Assembly (NCBI GenBank): GCA_900321835.1
Contig: ONXQ01000003.1
Coordinates: forward strand, 1 to 35,052
Length of the DNA stretch: 35,052 bases
Source of the DNA: an uncultured Prevotellaceae bacterium
GTDB lineage: Bacteria; Bacteroidota; Bacteroidia; Bacteroidales; Bacteroidaceae
Direction of reading: 5' to 3'
Positions 24,336-32,927 of the stretch are shown here, one piece after another. Made by a program: the position numbers and the translations under genes. The notes below the pieces were generated by a model. It was not told the origin of the DNA, did no database searches, and saw only the letters and a list, made by a program, of their open reading frames with translations. Position 1 is the stretch's first letter; each line of letters begins with the position of its first letter.

Positions 24336-26680
24336 TAAAACCACATTCCATTCTTCTTTGTGCCCTGCTGCTGACGGTCGTACACAGCGCTGTGGCACAA
24401 ACGCCGTACCAGATGGCCGGCCCCTACGAGGTGGTGGCCCGCGACGGCGAGTACAGAGCCTCGAAGGCAGGCAGCGAACGTGACATGCGGGCTGCGCTGG
24501 ACTTTGCCCAAAAAGGTGAGGCGGCGCTGGCACTGGCCATCATCAACGCCTATGCCGCCACTCTTCAGCGCTTCGACGGCCACGACGCACCGCTCTGCGC
24601 CATACAGTCCTACCACCTGGTGCGGGCAATGACGTTGCTGCGCGAACAGCAGACGCCCGAGTGGGCGGCCATGATTCGTCGGGCCATGCTTCCGATGATG
24701 GAGCGTTTCGAGGCCGACAGTCCGTATGCCAACGGCAACTGGGGTGCCATTGTCAACCGTCTGCGCATGGCTTGCGGCATCTTTTTGCAGGACAGCATCC
24801 TCTACCGTGCCTCCGTGGATTATTATCTCAACGCCTACGACAACGGTTCTTTGCCGCATTATGTCGATGCTGTGGGGCAGTGTCAGGAAACAGGTCGCGA
24901 CCAGGCCCATGCCCAACTCGGTCTGGGTGCGCTCTGTGACCAGTGCGAGATGGCGTGGGAGCAGGGCGACGACCTCTGGGGTGCGCTCGACAACCGGCTC
25001 ATGCGCGGCATCGAATATACGGCACGCTACAATCTGGGTTACGACGTCCCGTTCCACACGTGGACCGACTGCACCGGGCTCTATTGCGACTGGACGGAGC
25101 CGGGCGCCATGCAGCGCGGTGTCGTGCGCGACATTTATGCTCAGCCCTACCGCCACTACGTAGGCCGCTGCGGACTGGAGATGCCTTACGCTGCCCGCAT
25201 TCTGGCTTTGGCTGAACAGGCTGAGCGACGAGGCGAAATCAGCGAGAACACCGAGAGCCGCTCCTTCCGCGTGAAGGGTGTGAAGGAAGGTCAGAAACTG
25301 CATCAGGTGTTCACCCATACGGCTCCCGAAGGAGCACCCCTGCGCCACGACTACGACGTCTTTGTCCAGCCTCGCGGGCAGAAAGAATGGACCCGCATAG
25401 ACACGTACGAGGCAAAGGTCAACGCACCGCTGGGCGATGGTCACCGCCTTTCGGCCATCTCCTTTGCGCGTTTTGACTTCACGGGCGACGTCTTTGTCCG
25501 TGTGGTCAGCAAGCACCGGAAGTTCCGCACAGCCCGCATCCGTCCCGACTATCGCGGCACGATTGCTCATGTCGAGAACGACAGCACCGTGCGCTTCCTT
25601 CTCTTCCAGCCCGAAAACCTCAGTGTCGAGTTCGACGGCGACATCACTGACAACCTGCTCCTTCTCACCTCCCGTCCGGCTCCCACTGCCGACGAGGCAC
25701 GCAAGGAGGCACGCCGCCAGCACCGCCGCTTCGTCTATTATGCGCCGGGGCTCTACACCGACGCCCAGATTTCTGTACCTTCCAACACGACCGTCTATTG
25801 TGCGCCGGGCAGTTATTTCACAGGCACGTTTGCCATCGACGACGCTGAGAACGTCAGCATCCTGGGCCGAGGCATCGCTCGTCCGGCCGACGGCTACGAG
25901 GGTTGTCACGTGCACCGCAGCCGCAACGTCCTCGTTGACGGACTGACGGTCAACACCTGCCCTGTCGGCGGCAGCGACGGCGTCACCCTGCACGATGTGC
26001 AGAGCATTTCCTGGCCCTCGTGGGGCGACGGACTCAATGTGTTCGCCTCGAGCAACGTGCTTTACGACCGCGTCTTCTGCCGCAACAGCGACGACTGCAC
26101 CACGGCCTATGCCACGCGCAAGGGATTCAGCGGTTCGGTGCGCAACATCCACATGCGCAACTCCACTCTGTGGGCCGACGTGGCGCACCCCATCTTTATC
26201 GGTATTCACGGCAACAGCGCCGTCGGCGACAGCATTGTCCACCTCACCTACGAGAACATTGACATTCTCTGCCAGGCCGAGCGCCAGGTGGACTATCAGG
26301 GATGCCTGGCCATCAACTGCGGCGACAACAATGCCGTGCGCGACGTCACCTTCGACAACATCCGCATTGAGCAAATCAGCGCCGGCAGCCTTGTGCAGAT
26401 CAAAGTCGGCTACAACCAGAAGTATTGCACGGCGCCGGGCCGCAGCGTCAGCGACATCACCCTGCGCCGCATCCGCTACCGCGGCTTGGAACCCAGCCTG
26501 TCGGTCATTGCCGGCTATGACGACGAACGTGCCGTGCGCAACGTCACCTTTGAGCACCTCAACATCAACGGCCGCATTGTCAGCGACGACATGCCCGGCA
26601 AACCGTCGTGGCACCAGGCGTCCGACTATGTCCCCATGTTCGTCGGTCCCCATGTCGAAGGGCTCCGTTTCCTGAAGTGA
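24332..26680 (+). CDS. Secreted alginate-lyase-like and beta-helix (GH28/GH49-like) fusion protein
   Basis: The 782-aa protein starts at ATG 24332 with a signal peptide (IKPHSILLCALLLTVVHSAV, cleavage near residue 22). Residues about 40-320 resemble the alginate-lyase alpha/alpha fold: NGNWGAIVNRLRMACGIFL, GQCQETGRDQAHAQLGLGAL and YTARYNLGYDVPF are conserved in that superfamily. A beta-sandwich (about 305-450) leads to a right-handed beta-helix (about 450-782) with TVYCAPGSYFTGTF, SILGRGI, SWGDGLNVFASSNVLYD and CRNSDDCTTAY, the pattern of polygalacturonase/dextranase-like glycosidases; the paired aspartates of NSDD could be catalytic. This would give one enzyme with a lyase and a hydrolase module for an acidic glycan. 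The substrate is inferred. It is translationally coupled to the MFS importer. Confidence 0.8.
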   Translation: MIKPHSILLCALLLTVVHSAVAQTPYQMAGPYEVVARDGEYRASKAGSERDMRAALDFAQKGEAALALAIINAYAATLQRFDGHDAPLCAIQSYHLVRAMTLLREQQTPEWAAMIRRAMLPMMERFEADSPYANGNWGAIVNRLRMACGIFLQDSILYRASVDYYLNAYDNGSLPHYVDAVGQCQETGRDQAHAQLGLGALCDQCEMAWEQGDDLWGALDNRLMRGIEYTARYNLGYDVPFHTWTDCTGLYCDWTEPGAMQRGVVRDIYAQPYRHYVGRCGLEMPYAARILALAEQAERRGEISENTESRSFRVKGVKEGQKLHQVFTHTAPEGAPLRHDYDVFVQPRGQKEWTRIDTYEAKVNAPLGDGHRLSAISFARFDFTGDVFVRVVSKHRKFRTARIRPDYRGTIAHVENDSTVRFLLFQPENLSVEFDGDITDNLLLLTSRPAPTADEARKEARRQHRRFVYYAPGLYTDAQISVPSNTTVYCAPGSYFTGTFAIDDAENVSILGRGIARPADGYEGCHVHRSRNVLVDGLTVNTCPVGGSDGVTLHDVQSISWPSWGDGLNVFASSNVLYDRVFCRNSDDCTTAYATRKGFSGSVRNIHMRNSTLWADVAHPIFIGIHGNSAVGDSIVHLTYENIDILCQAERQVDYQGCLAINCGDNNAVRDVTFDNIRIEQISAGSLVQIKVGYNQKYCTAPGRSVSDITLRRIRYRGLEPSLSVIAGYDDERAVRNVTFEHLNINGRIVSDDMPGKPSWHQASDYVPMFVGPHVEGLRFLK

Positions 26681-26695
26681 AATTCCTATATACGT

Positions 26696-26773
26696 CTGAG
26701 CGCTCAGAAAAAAACGTCTGAGCGCTCAGAAATTTTCTTCCGAGCGCTCAGACGAAAATTTCCAAGCGCTCAA
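26696..26773. repeat. 22-bp-period palindrome array A6 (family CYGAGCGCTCAG, 4 units)
   Basis: Cores begin at 26696 and 26718 (CTGAGCGCTCAG), 26740 (CCGAGCGCTCAG) and 26762 (CCAAGCGCTCAA), exactly 22 bp apart with A/T-rich spacers. The array starts 16 bp after the stop of the lyase/beta-helix gene and ends 20 bp before the -33 element of the next promoter. Confidence 0.9.
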
Positions 26774-26793
26774 GCGTTTTTTCGCGCCGTCGT

Positions 26794-26824
26794 TTTGCCG
26801 TTCGCAAACTTCGTCGTATCTTTG
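26794..26824 (+). promoter_or_regulatory. Bacteroidetes promoter for the GH43-like gene
   Basis: TTTG at 26794-26797, exactly 19 nt, then TATCTTTG at 26817-26824: a complete match. The start codon is 27 bp after it, so the GH43-like and lipoprotein genes can be expressed apart from the upstream transporter operon. Confidence 0.8.
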
Positions 26825-26851
26825 CAGAAACTAAACAACTGATACACACCG

Positions 26852-27910
26852 ATGAAACAACTCCGCATCGTGCTCTCGTCCCTGCTGCTGGCTCTTGTGT
26901 GGCCGGCTCATGCCCAGAAAGCCAGTCAGAAACCAGCCCAGAACCCCGTGCGTGGCACCTATGGCTACCTCTATTGCCACATGGGCGGTGACGGCGAATA
27001 CACGGCCTATGCCATCAGCCGCGACGGTCTGCACTACCAGGATGTGGCCGGCGGACGTCCGATTTTCGACCCACAGCAGCACGCCCGCATCGAGGGTGGC
27101 ACACGCGACGCCTTCATCGCCCGCAGTCACGACGAGAAAGGCTACTTGATGACGACGACCGACATGTGTGTGGCCCGTTCCCACAAGTGGGACAACTACG
27201 GCATCGACCTGCTCCGCTCGCGCGACCTTGTCACATGGGAGAGCGTCACCTTTGACTTCCGAAAGGGACCTTCCATCTTCTGCGACCCCGAAAGTCCCGA
27301 CGTCTATCGCGACTGGTCAACGGTCAACCGCGTGTGGGCACCGCAGTTTGTGTGGAATCCCAACTATGTCTGGCCCGACGGCAGCCACGGCGGCTACTTC
27401 ATCTACTACTCTATGTGGAATAAGGCTGAAGAGGCCTACGACCGTATGTACTACAGTTATGCCGACCGTTCGTTCACACACCTGACCAAGCCGCGTCTGC
27501 TCTTCGACTGGGGCTATGCCACCATCGACGCCGACATCAACTACCTGCCCGCCGACGGCCTCTACCACATGCTCATCAAGAAGGAAGGTGGACACCCCGG
27601 CATCTACACCGCCACGTCGCCCTCGCTCGAAGGGCCGTGGAGCGAGCCCGTCGAGGACGACTATGTGAGTTTCGAGGGAAACAAGAAATGCGAAGGATGC
27701 AGCGCCTTCCAACTCGTCGGCGACGACGGATGGATGGTGGCGTACATCCAGTACAGCACCCATCCGAAGCACTATCGCCTGTGTCGCGCCGACCGCCATC
27801 TGCGTAACTTCCGCGACCCTGTCGATATCGAAGGTGTCCGCGCTCCGCAGCACGGCTCGTTCATGCGCCTGACAAAGAAAGAATACAAACGGCTTGAACG
27901 ACTGAAATAG
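26852..27910 (+). CDS. Secreted GH43-like five-bladed beta-propeller glycosidase
   Basis: The 352-aa protein has a signal peptide (IVLSSLLLALVWPAHAQ, cleavage near residue 21). The propeller repeats start at RGTYGYLYCHM. Candidate catalytic residues follow the GH43 order: GTRDAFIARS (RDxF motif with the base nearby), TIDADINYL with an aspartate that tunes the acid, and KKCEGCSAFQLV with a glutamate in the EGxS position of the general acid. GH43 enzymes cleave arabinosyl, xylosyl or galactosyl bonds; the substrate is not predictable here. It has its own promoter and precedes the unknown lipoprotein by 7 bp. Confidence 0.78.
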   Translation: MKQLRIVLSSLLLALVWPAHAQKASQKPAQNPVRGTYGYLYCHMGGDGEYTAYAISRDGLHYQDVAGGRPIFDPQQHARIEGGTRDAFIARSHDEKGYLMTTTDMCVARSHKWDNYGIDLLRSRDLVTWESVTFDFRKGPSIFCDPESPDVYRDWSTVNRVWAPQFVWNPNYVWPDGSHGGYFIYYSMWNKAEEAYDRMYYSYADRSFTHLTKPRLLFDWGYATIDADINYLPADGLYHMLIKKEGGHPGIYTATSPSLEGPWSEPVEDDYVSFEGNKKCEGCSAFQLVGDDGWMVAYIQYSTHPKHYRLCRADRHLRNFRDPVDIEGVRAPQHGSFMRLTKKEYKRLERLK

Positions 27911-27917
27911 CCAAGAT

Positions 27918-29246
27918 ATGAAGAAGAATATGAAACAAACCCTTTTGCTGACCCTTGCGGTCCTGCTCAGCCTCACAGCCTGTGTGGAGAGCGGCGAGAA
28001 GCAGTTCGACGCCATGCCGGCCGGACCCCTCCGCAGTTATTCGTTCGTGCAACTCCGTCCCATGACGGGCGACACACTCATGCTCATCCGCCTGTGGCGC
28101 GAAGACACGCTCACACAAGGCGGCCTGCTCACCTGCCGCACCGAGGACGACGCCGTGCTGGCAGCCATGCCGCAGCCGCTCAAAGTCGATGAATCGGTGT
28201 TCGACAGCCTCTATCAACGCATGGCCGACCACCGTCTCTACGAACTCCTAACGTGGTACAAAACCGACTGGAAAGGCGATGCCTACGGGTATGCTCCCTT
28301 CACGCTCGAGGCCGAATTTCAGGACGCAACGCTGCGCACCGAGAGCGACGGAACGACGCCCTCGGGATTTGAGTACACCGACTATGGCACGGCCAATGAG
28401 TTTCTTGAAAATATCTTCAGACAGCAGGGCTACGCATGGTTGGCTGAACAGCCCGTCAGCCTCGAAGACAACACGTTTTTCAGCAATCTGGAGCAGCGTT
28501 TCTCCGCGTCTGAAAACGGAGGCACCCCGCTGACGTTCCAACTTGGCGGTTATGCCGACGACTCTGCCTTCGAAACCTTTACCCTGACGCCCGACGGACG
28601 GAACGCCTACCGCGACACGAAGACAGGGCGCCGGCTCTGCCTGCAGTGGGCCGAGGACGAACTGATGCTCATCTGCTACAGCCCGACCGAAGCGCCGCTG
28701 TGGACAATGTCTGCCCACAAGAGTTGGTATGAGAACGGCTATTTCGAAAGCCAACTGACGCACGTGACAGAGGGTACCTATACCGACAATACGGGTCGAA
28801 AGGTGGTCATCGACGGCAGTACCATCAGCGGATTTCAGGGCAAGGACAAGCGCCGCTGCGTGATTTACGACTACCACGAAATGCCTGCGGAGCGTCTGCA
28901 CATGGGCGACTATCCCGACGAAGAAGACTTTGCTTTCTGCTGCAGCCAATCGGGCTTGAACATTTATGCCACCGAGTATGAGCGGAAGGACGAAACCGAC
29001 TGGGACAGCCGTCCGACCGAAGCCGTCGATTGCCTGCACCGCACCGGCACCCGCGACTTCAAGTGGCTCCACCGCGAATTTCTTGATTCTTATTTCCTGC
29101 GCTACTACACAGCCGACGAGCGTCAGCAGATGCTCGCTGTGTGCGACGGTGCAGCATCGCCCACGGCCCACGACACTTGGAACGCCTGGCTGCTGCGCAC
29201 CTTCATGGACGTCGTTCCGTTCGCCGGCGAAGCCGACTACAAGTAA
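27918..29246 (+). CDS. Lipoprotein of unknown function
   Basis: The 442-aa protein starts with a lipoprotein signal (NMKQTLLLTLAVLLSLTACV, cysteine near residue 22). ATG 27918 is used; ATG 27930 is a possible alternative. The mature part is acidic, rich in aromatic residues and without membrane spans. I recognise no domain. Segments such as YSFVQLRPMTGDTLMLIRLW and LYELLTWYKTDWKGDAYGYA, with a later AHKSWYENGYFESQL, suggest a beta-rich fold. It follows the GH43-like gene by 7 bp and is therefore probably co-expressed, so it may be a surface protein of the same glycan system. That role is only positional. Confidence 0.65.
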   Translation: MKKNMKQTLLLTLAVLLSLTACVESGEKQFDAMPAGPLRSYSFVQLRPMTGDTLMLIRLWREDTLTQGGLLTCRTEDDAVLAAMPQPLKVDESVFDSLYQRMADHRLYELLTWYKTDWKGDAYGYAPFTLEAEFQDATLRTESDGTTPSGFEYTDYGTANEFLENIFRQQGYAWLAEQPVSLEDNTFFSNLEQRFSASENGGTPLTFQLGGYADDSAFETFTLTPDGRNAYRDTKTGRRLCLQWAEDELMLICYSPTEAPLWTMSAHKSWYENGYFESQLTHVTEGTYTDNTGRKVVIDGSTISGFQGKDKRRCVIYDYHEMPAERLHMGDYPDEEDFAFCCSQSGLNIYATEYERKDETDWDSRPTEAVDCLHRTGTRDFKWLHREFLDSYFLRYYTADERQQMLAVCDGAASPTAHDTWNAWLLRTFMDVVPFAGEADYK

Positions 29247-29258
29247 CCATTTTTTTCT

Positions 29259-29314
29259 GGATAATCCGGAGAGTCCGGAAAGTCCGGATTATCCGGAAAT
29301 TCCGGACTCTCCGG
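29259..29314. terminator. Nested inverted repeats between convergent genes
   Basis: Two alternative perfect stems exist: CCGGAGAGTCCGGAA (29266-29280) with 29300-29314, and GGATAATCCGG (29259-29269) with CCGGATTATCC (29284-29294). The region lies between the lipoprotein stop (29246) and the GH2 stop (29324) and is probably a bidirectional terminator built from the same ATTCCGG-type short repeats seen elsewhere. Confidence 0.65.
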
Positions 29315-29323
29315 AGGACGCTG

Positions 29324-31567
29324 TTACCGTGTTTCAGCCTGCATGACCAGGCGCCCAGCGTCGAGATAAGGCGAGGTGACGGAAATGACCACCACGCCGG
29401 GCGGCAGCATGACCTCCCGACGGTCGCTGCCACGACGCCCCTCGCGCACTTGCTGACCTTCGCCGAGGGTAACATAGGCCACCAGCCGACCATTCTTCAC
29501 ACGGCAGCGCGACTGTGTCTTGTCACTTGTGTCGCGGATGTTGCCGTTCTCCATGCCGAGCAACCGGGCAGGGCCTTGAATGCGGCAGGTCACTTCGTTG
29601 TCAGCCATCCACACCAGCCGGCCTTTTTCGTCAACGACCTCGACGACCACCTGCGCCACACGTCCGCGGCGCAGCGTGTCCATCGGTTCGCGCAACGTGG
29701 CACGCAGGGCATGTGGACGACCTGACTGGGGCATGGCACGCTGACCTGCAGCAAAGAGTCTCAGGATGGAGTCGGGTACTTCGCCGCCCCACATCTGGGC
29801 ACGCCGCCAGCCCTGCGGCTTGACAAATCCGGCGAGGTCGATGAGGCCTGCCTCCGAGCCGCGTGCAGGCCACGGGCCGCTTTCGCCCAGATAGTCGATG
29901 CCTGTCCAGAGGAACTGGCCAAAGATGTGCTCGTTCTTCGTCACGGCATCCCACGCGGCTTGGTCGTGGCGGTTTTCCGAACCGTAGATGACGCGCTTCG
30001 GATATTTCTTGTGATCCTCCACGTAGCGGCTCTCCGTGTAGTTGTAGCCCACCACATCGACGGCCTCGGGATAGGCCGTTTCGTTCGACATCACGACGCC
30101 GGCCAGCGCGCCTGTGACTGGACGCGAGGTGTCGATGGAGCGCACCACCTTGCTCAGCCGTTGGGCAATCACGCCGATGCGCTCCGCATTGGGCTGTTCA
30201 GGTTTGTAGCCTCCATAGACGGGCTGTGTCATGTCCTTGTCGCCGTTGAGCACAGGATGGCTGTAGGGGTCGTTCGGATAATCGACTTCGTTGCCGATGC
30301 TCCAGAGGAAAACCGACGGATGGCAACGGTCGCGACGCACCATGTCGGCCACGTCGCGCTCAATCCATTCTTCAAAATAGTCGAAGGTGCCTTCAAAACC
30401 AGGTGTGCCCTTGTTCCAGCCCTTCAGCCACTTACGTTTCGGAAATTCCCACTCGTCGCTTGCCTCGTCCATGACGAGCAGGCCGAGCGTGTCGCAAAGG
30501 TCATAGACAATGGGGGCGTGCGGGTTGTGGCTCATGCGGATAGCGTTGCAGCCGAGGCTCTTCAGCGTTTTCAGACGACTGCGCCACACATCGGTCGGCA
30601 CGGCAGTTCCGAACACGCCGGCGTCGTCATGCACACAGACGCCCTTGACTTTCATCCACTCGCCGTTGAGGGCAAAACCCTTGTCGGGCGAGAATGTGAG
30701 TGTGCGCAGGCCCAGCGGAACGACACTTCGGTCGGTGTCCTCGCCGTTGTGCTGCAGACGGGTGACGATGCGGTAGAGGTAAGGCGATGTGAGCGACCAG
30801 CACTGCGGATTCTTTAGCGAGAGTGTAACCGTCTGCTTCTTGTCCGACGGAACGGGCGTCGTGGCGGTGGCGACGGTGTGGCCTTCCATGTCCTGAATTT
30901 CAACAATCGCCTGATAGTCTTTGCCTCCGCCGGTGGCTTCGACATCTACCTCAACCGTTGCCTTCGCAGCGGTCAGTTTTTTCAGTCGCCAAGCCGTGCC
31001 CCAGAGGGCCAGATGCACTTCAGGAGCGCTGACCAGCCACACCGGACGGTAGATGCCGCTGCCGGTGTACCAGCGTGCGTCGTTTTCACGGCTGTGGTCC
31101 ACACGCACCGCCACGACATTATCTTCGTCGGGCCGCAGGTAGGGCGTCATGTCATAAAGAAACGAGGAGAAACCGCTGGGGCGGTAGCCGAGCAGTTGAC
31201 CGTTCAGATAGACGCTGGAGCGATTGTAAACGCCTTCGAAGTAGATGAAGATGCGCCGTCCGCCGTCGAGGTCGGCAGCCGAGGGGGTCAGGTGTCGTCG
31301 GTACCAGCCGATGCCGCCGTGAAGGTAGCCCTGGCACGAACCGGCGTCGGGCGACATGGGTTGTGACACACCCCAGTCGTGCGGCAGGTCAACACGCAAC
31401 CAGCGACGGTCGTCGTAGTCATTGTTGCGGGCTGCACTGTCGTCAGCGAGATGGAAGCGCCACTCATCGTTCAGCGGTTGGGCGTTGCCGAACGAAGTTT
31501 GTGCCAAAGCCCTCGTGCCCATGAGGCAGAGAAGGAGGGCGAGCAAAGTGAAGCGTGTTTTGTTCAT
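29324..31567 (-). CDS. Secreted GH2 beta-galactosidase-like glycosidase
   Basis: The 747-aa protein has a signal peptide (FTLLALLLCLMGTRALAQ, cleavage near residue 22). The GH2 modules are in order: a jelly-roll sugar-binding domain (NDEWRFHLADDS to GIYRPVWL, about 32-180), an Ig-like domain, a TIM barrel (about 290-600) and a C-terminal beta domain. The acid/base glutamate is in FLWSIGNE (about residue 427), and the nucleophile is in YGSEN (about 531). HDWG-type and MSHNPH motifs also fit. Family specificity includes beta-galactosides, beta-glucuronides and beta-mannosides; galactoside is the default guess. It lies 18 bp after the sulfhydrylase gene without a promoter, so it seems to be the last gene of that operon. 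Confidence 0.88.
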   Translation of the reverse strand: MNKTRFTLLALLLCLMGTRALAQTSFGNAQPLNDEWRFHLADDSAARNNDYDDRRWLRVDLPHDWGVSQPMSPDAGSCQGYLHGGIGWYRRHLTPSAADLDGGRRIFIYFEGVYNRSSVYLNGQLLGYRPSGFSSFLYDMTPYLRPDEDNVVAVRVDHSRENDARWYTGSGIYRPVWLVSAPEVHLALWGTAWRLKKLTAAKATVEVDVEATGGGKDYQAIVEIQDMEGHTVATATTPVPSDKKQTVTLSLKNPQCWSLTSPYLYRIVTRLQHNGEDTDRSVVPLGLRTLTFSPDKGFALNGEWMKVKGVCVHDDAGVFGTAVPTDVWRSRLKTLKSLGCNAIRMSHNPHAPIVYDLCDTLGLLVMDEASDEWEFPKRKWLKGWNKGTPGFEGTFDYFEEWIERDVADMVRRDRCHPSVFLWSIGNEVDYPNDPYSHPVLNGDKDMTQPVYGGYKPEQPNAERIGVIAQRLSKVVRSIDTSRPVTGALAGVVMSNETAYPEAVDVVGYNYTESRYVEDHKKYPKRVIYGSENRHDQAAWDAVTKNEHIFGQFLWTGIDYLGESGPWPARGSEAGLIDLAGFVKPQGWRRAQMWGGEVPDSILRLFAAGQRAMPQSGRPHALRATLREPMDTLRRGRVAQVVVEVVDEKGRLVWMADNEVTCRIQGPARLLGMENGNIRDTSDKTQSRCRVKNGRLVAYVTLGEGQQVREGRRGSDRREVMLPPGVVVISVTSPYLDAGRLVMQAETR

Positions 31568-31585
31568 GCGTTCTGTGGGTTTATG

Positions 31586-32869
31586 TTAGATTTGGTCCAA
31601 AGCCTGACGGATGTCGTCGAGGATGTCCTGCACATCTTCGATACCGACCGAGAGGCGGATGAGGTCGGGTGCAACGCCGGCGGCGCGCAACTGTTCGTCG
31701 GAGAGTTGGCGGTGGGTGTGGCTGGCCGGATGGAGCACGCAGGTGCGGGCATCGGCCACGTGGGTGACAATGTTGATCATTTGCAGCGAGTCCATCCAGC
31801 GGATGGCCGTTTCGCGGTCGCCCTTCAGACCGAAGGCAATGACGCCGCACGAGCCGTTGGGCAGATATTTCTGGGCACGCTTGTAGTTGGGATCGGAGGG
31901 CAGACCGCAGTAGTGAACCCAAGCCACTTTCGGACACTGGTGCAGGAACTCTGCCACGCGCTGCGCATTGCTGCAGTGCTGGGCCATGCGCAGATGCAGT
32001 GTTTGCAGGCCGAGGTTGAGCAGGAAACTGTTCTGCGGCGCAGGAATCGAACCGAGGTCGCGCATGAGTTGGGCAACCAGTTTGGTGGTGAAGCCCATCT
32101 TGCCAAAAGCCTTGACGTAGGTGAGGCCGTGGTAGGAGTCGTCGGGTGTGCAGAGTCCGGGGAACTTCTCTGCGTGGGCCATCCAGTCGAAGTTGCCGCT
32201 ATCGACCACTGCGCCGCCCACCTGTGTGGCCATGCCATCCATGTACTTGGTGGTGGAGTGGGTGACGATGTCGGCTCCCCACTCGAACGGGCGGCAGTTG
32301 ATAGGCGTGGCAAACGTGTTATCGACAATAAGTGGCACGCCATTGCTGTGGGCGATGCGGGCAAAGCGTTCGATGTCGAGCACGGCGCAGCCGGGATTGG
32401 AGATGGTTTCGCCGAAGAGCAACTTGGTGTTCGGACGGAATGCCGCCTGGATTTCCTCGTCTGACGCTTCGGGCGAAACGAAGGTGCAGTCGATGCCGAG
32501 TTTCTTGAGGGTGACGCCGAAGAGGTTGTACGTCCCGCCATAAATCTCGTTCGACGTGACGATGTGGTCGCCGGCCTCGCAGATGTTGAAGACGGCGTAG
32601 AAGTTGGCTGCCTGTCCGCTCGACGTGAGCACCGCACCGACGCCGCCTTCGAGGGCTGCAATCTTGGCGGCCACGGCGTCGTTGGTCGGGTTCTGCAGAC
32701 GGGTGTAGAAGTAGCCTTCTTTCTTCAGGTCGAAGAGTTGGGCCATCTCGTCGGAGTCGTCGTACTTGAAAGTCGTGCTTTGGATGATGGGCAGTTCGAT
32801 GGGTTCGCCGTTTTTGGCTTTGTAGCCTGCGTGGACGCAGAGCGAAGCGGGGTGGAGTTGTTGGGTCAT
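31586..32869 (-). CDS. O-acetylhomoserine sulfhydrylase-type PLP enzyme
   Basis: The 427-aa enzyme starts at ATG 32869 (MTQQLHPASLCVHAGYKAKN); the open frame upstream reads through the previous gene in another frame and is rejected. It belongs to the Cys/Met metabolism PLP family: TSSGQAANFYAVFNI (cofactor phosphate region) and HSTTKYMDG (about residues 203-211, with the PLP lysine). Length and the long central part fit O-acetylhomoserine (thiol)-lyase, which makes homocysteine from O-acetylhomoserine and sulfide; a cystathionine synthase or lyase is less likely. It follows the BaiN-like gene with a 38-bp gap of tandem repeat. Confidence 0.88.
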   Translation of the reverse strand: MTQQLHPASLCVHAGYKAKNGEPIELPIIQSTTFKYDDSDEMAQLFDLKKEGYFYTRLQNPTNDAVAAKIAALEGGVGAVLTSSGQAANFYAVFNICEAGDHIVTSNEIYGGTYNLFGVTLKKLGIDCTFVSPEASDEEIQAAFRPNTKLLFGETISNPGCAVLDIERFARIAHSNGVPLIVDNTFATPINCRPFEWGADIVTHSTTKYMDGMATQVGGAVVDSGNFDWMAHAEKFPGLCTPDDSYHGLTYVKAFGKMGFTTKLVAQLMRDLGSIPAPQNSFLLNLGLQTLHLRMAQHCSNAQRVAEFLHQCPKVAWVHYCGLPSDPNYKRAQKYLPNGSCGVIAFGLKGDRETAIRWMDSLQMINIVTHVADARTCVLHPASHTHRQLSDEQLRAAGVAPDLIRLSVGIEDVQDILDDIRQALDQI

Positions 32870-32874
32870 TGTAT

Positions 32875-32927
32875 TTGGGGTTAATGGGTTGAATGGGCTG
32901 AATGGGGTTAATGGGTTGAATGGGTGG
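32875..32927. repeat. Tandem 9-11-bp repeat between BaiN-like and sulfhydrylase genes
   Basis: Blocks of TTAATGGGTTGAATGGG type fill 32875-32927. The repeat extends into the 3' end of the BaiN-like gene (its stop is at 32908-32910), encoding the last residues. The same type occurs at 16114-16162. Confidence 0.75.

Noticed and set aside
24281..26653. 790-aa open frame on the minus strand opposite the lyase/beta-helix gene
   Set aside because: It is the antisense shadow of a GC-rich gene with strong third-position bias; its sequence has no recognisable domain, no signal peptide or promoter, while the plus-strand protein has clear domains.
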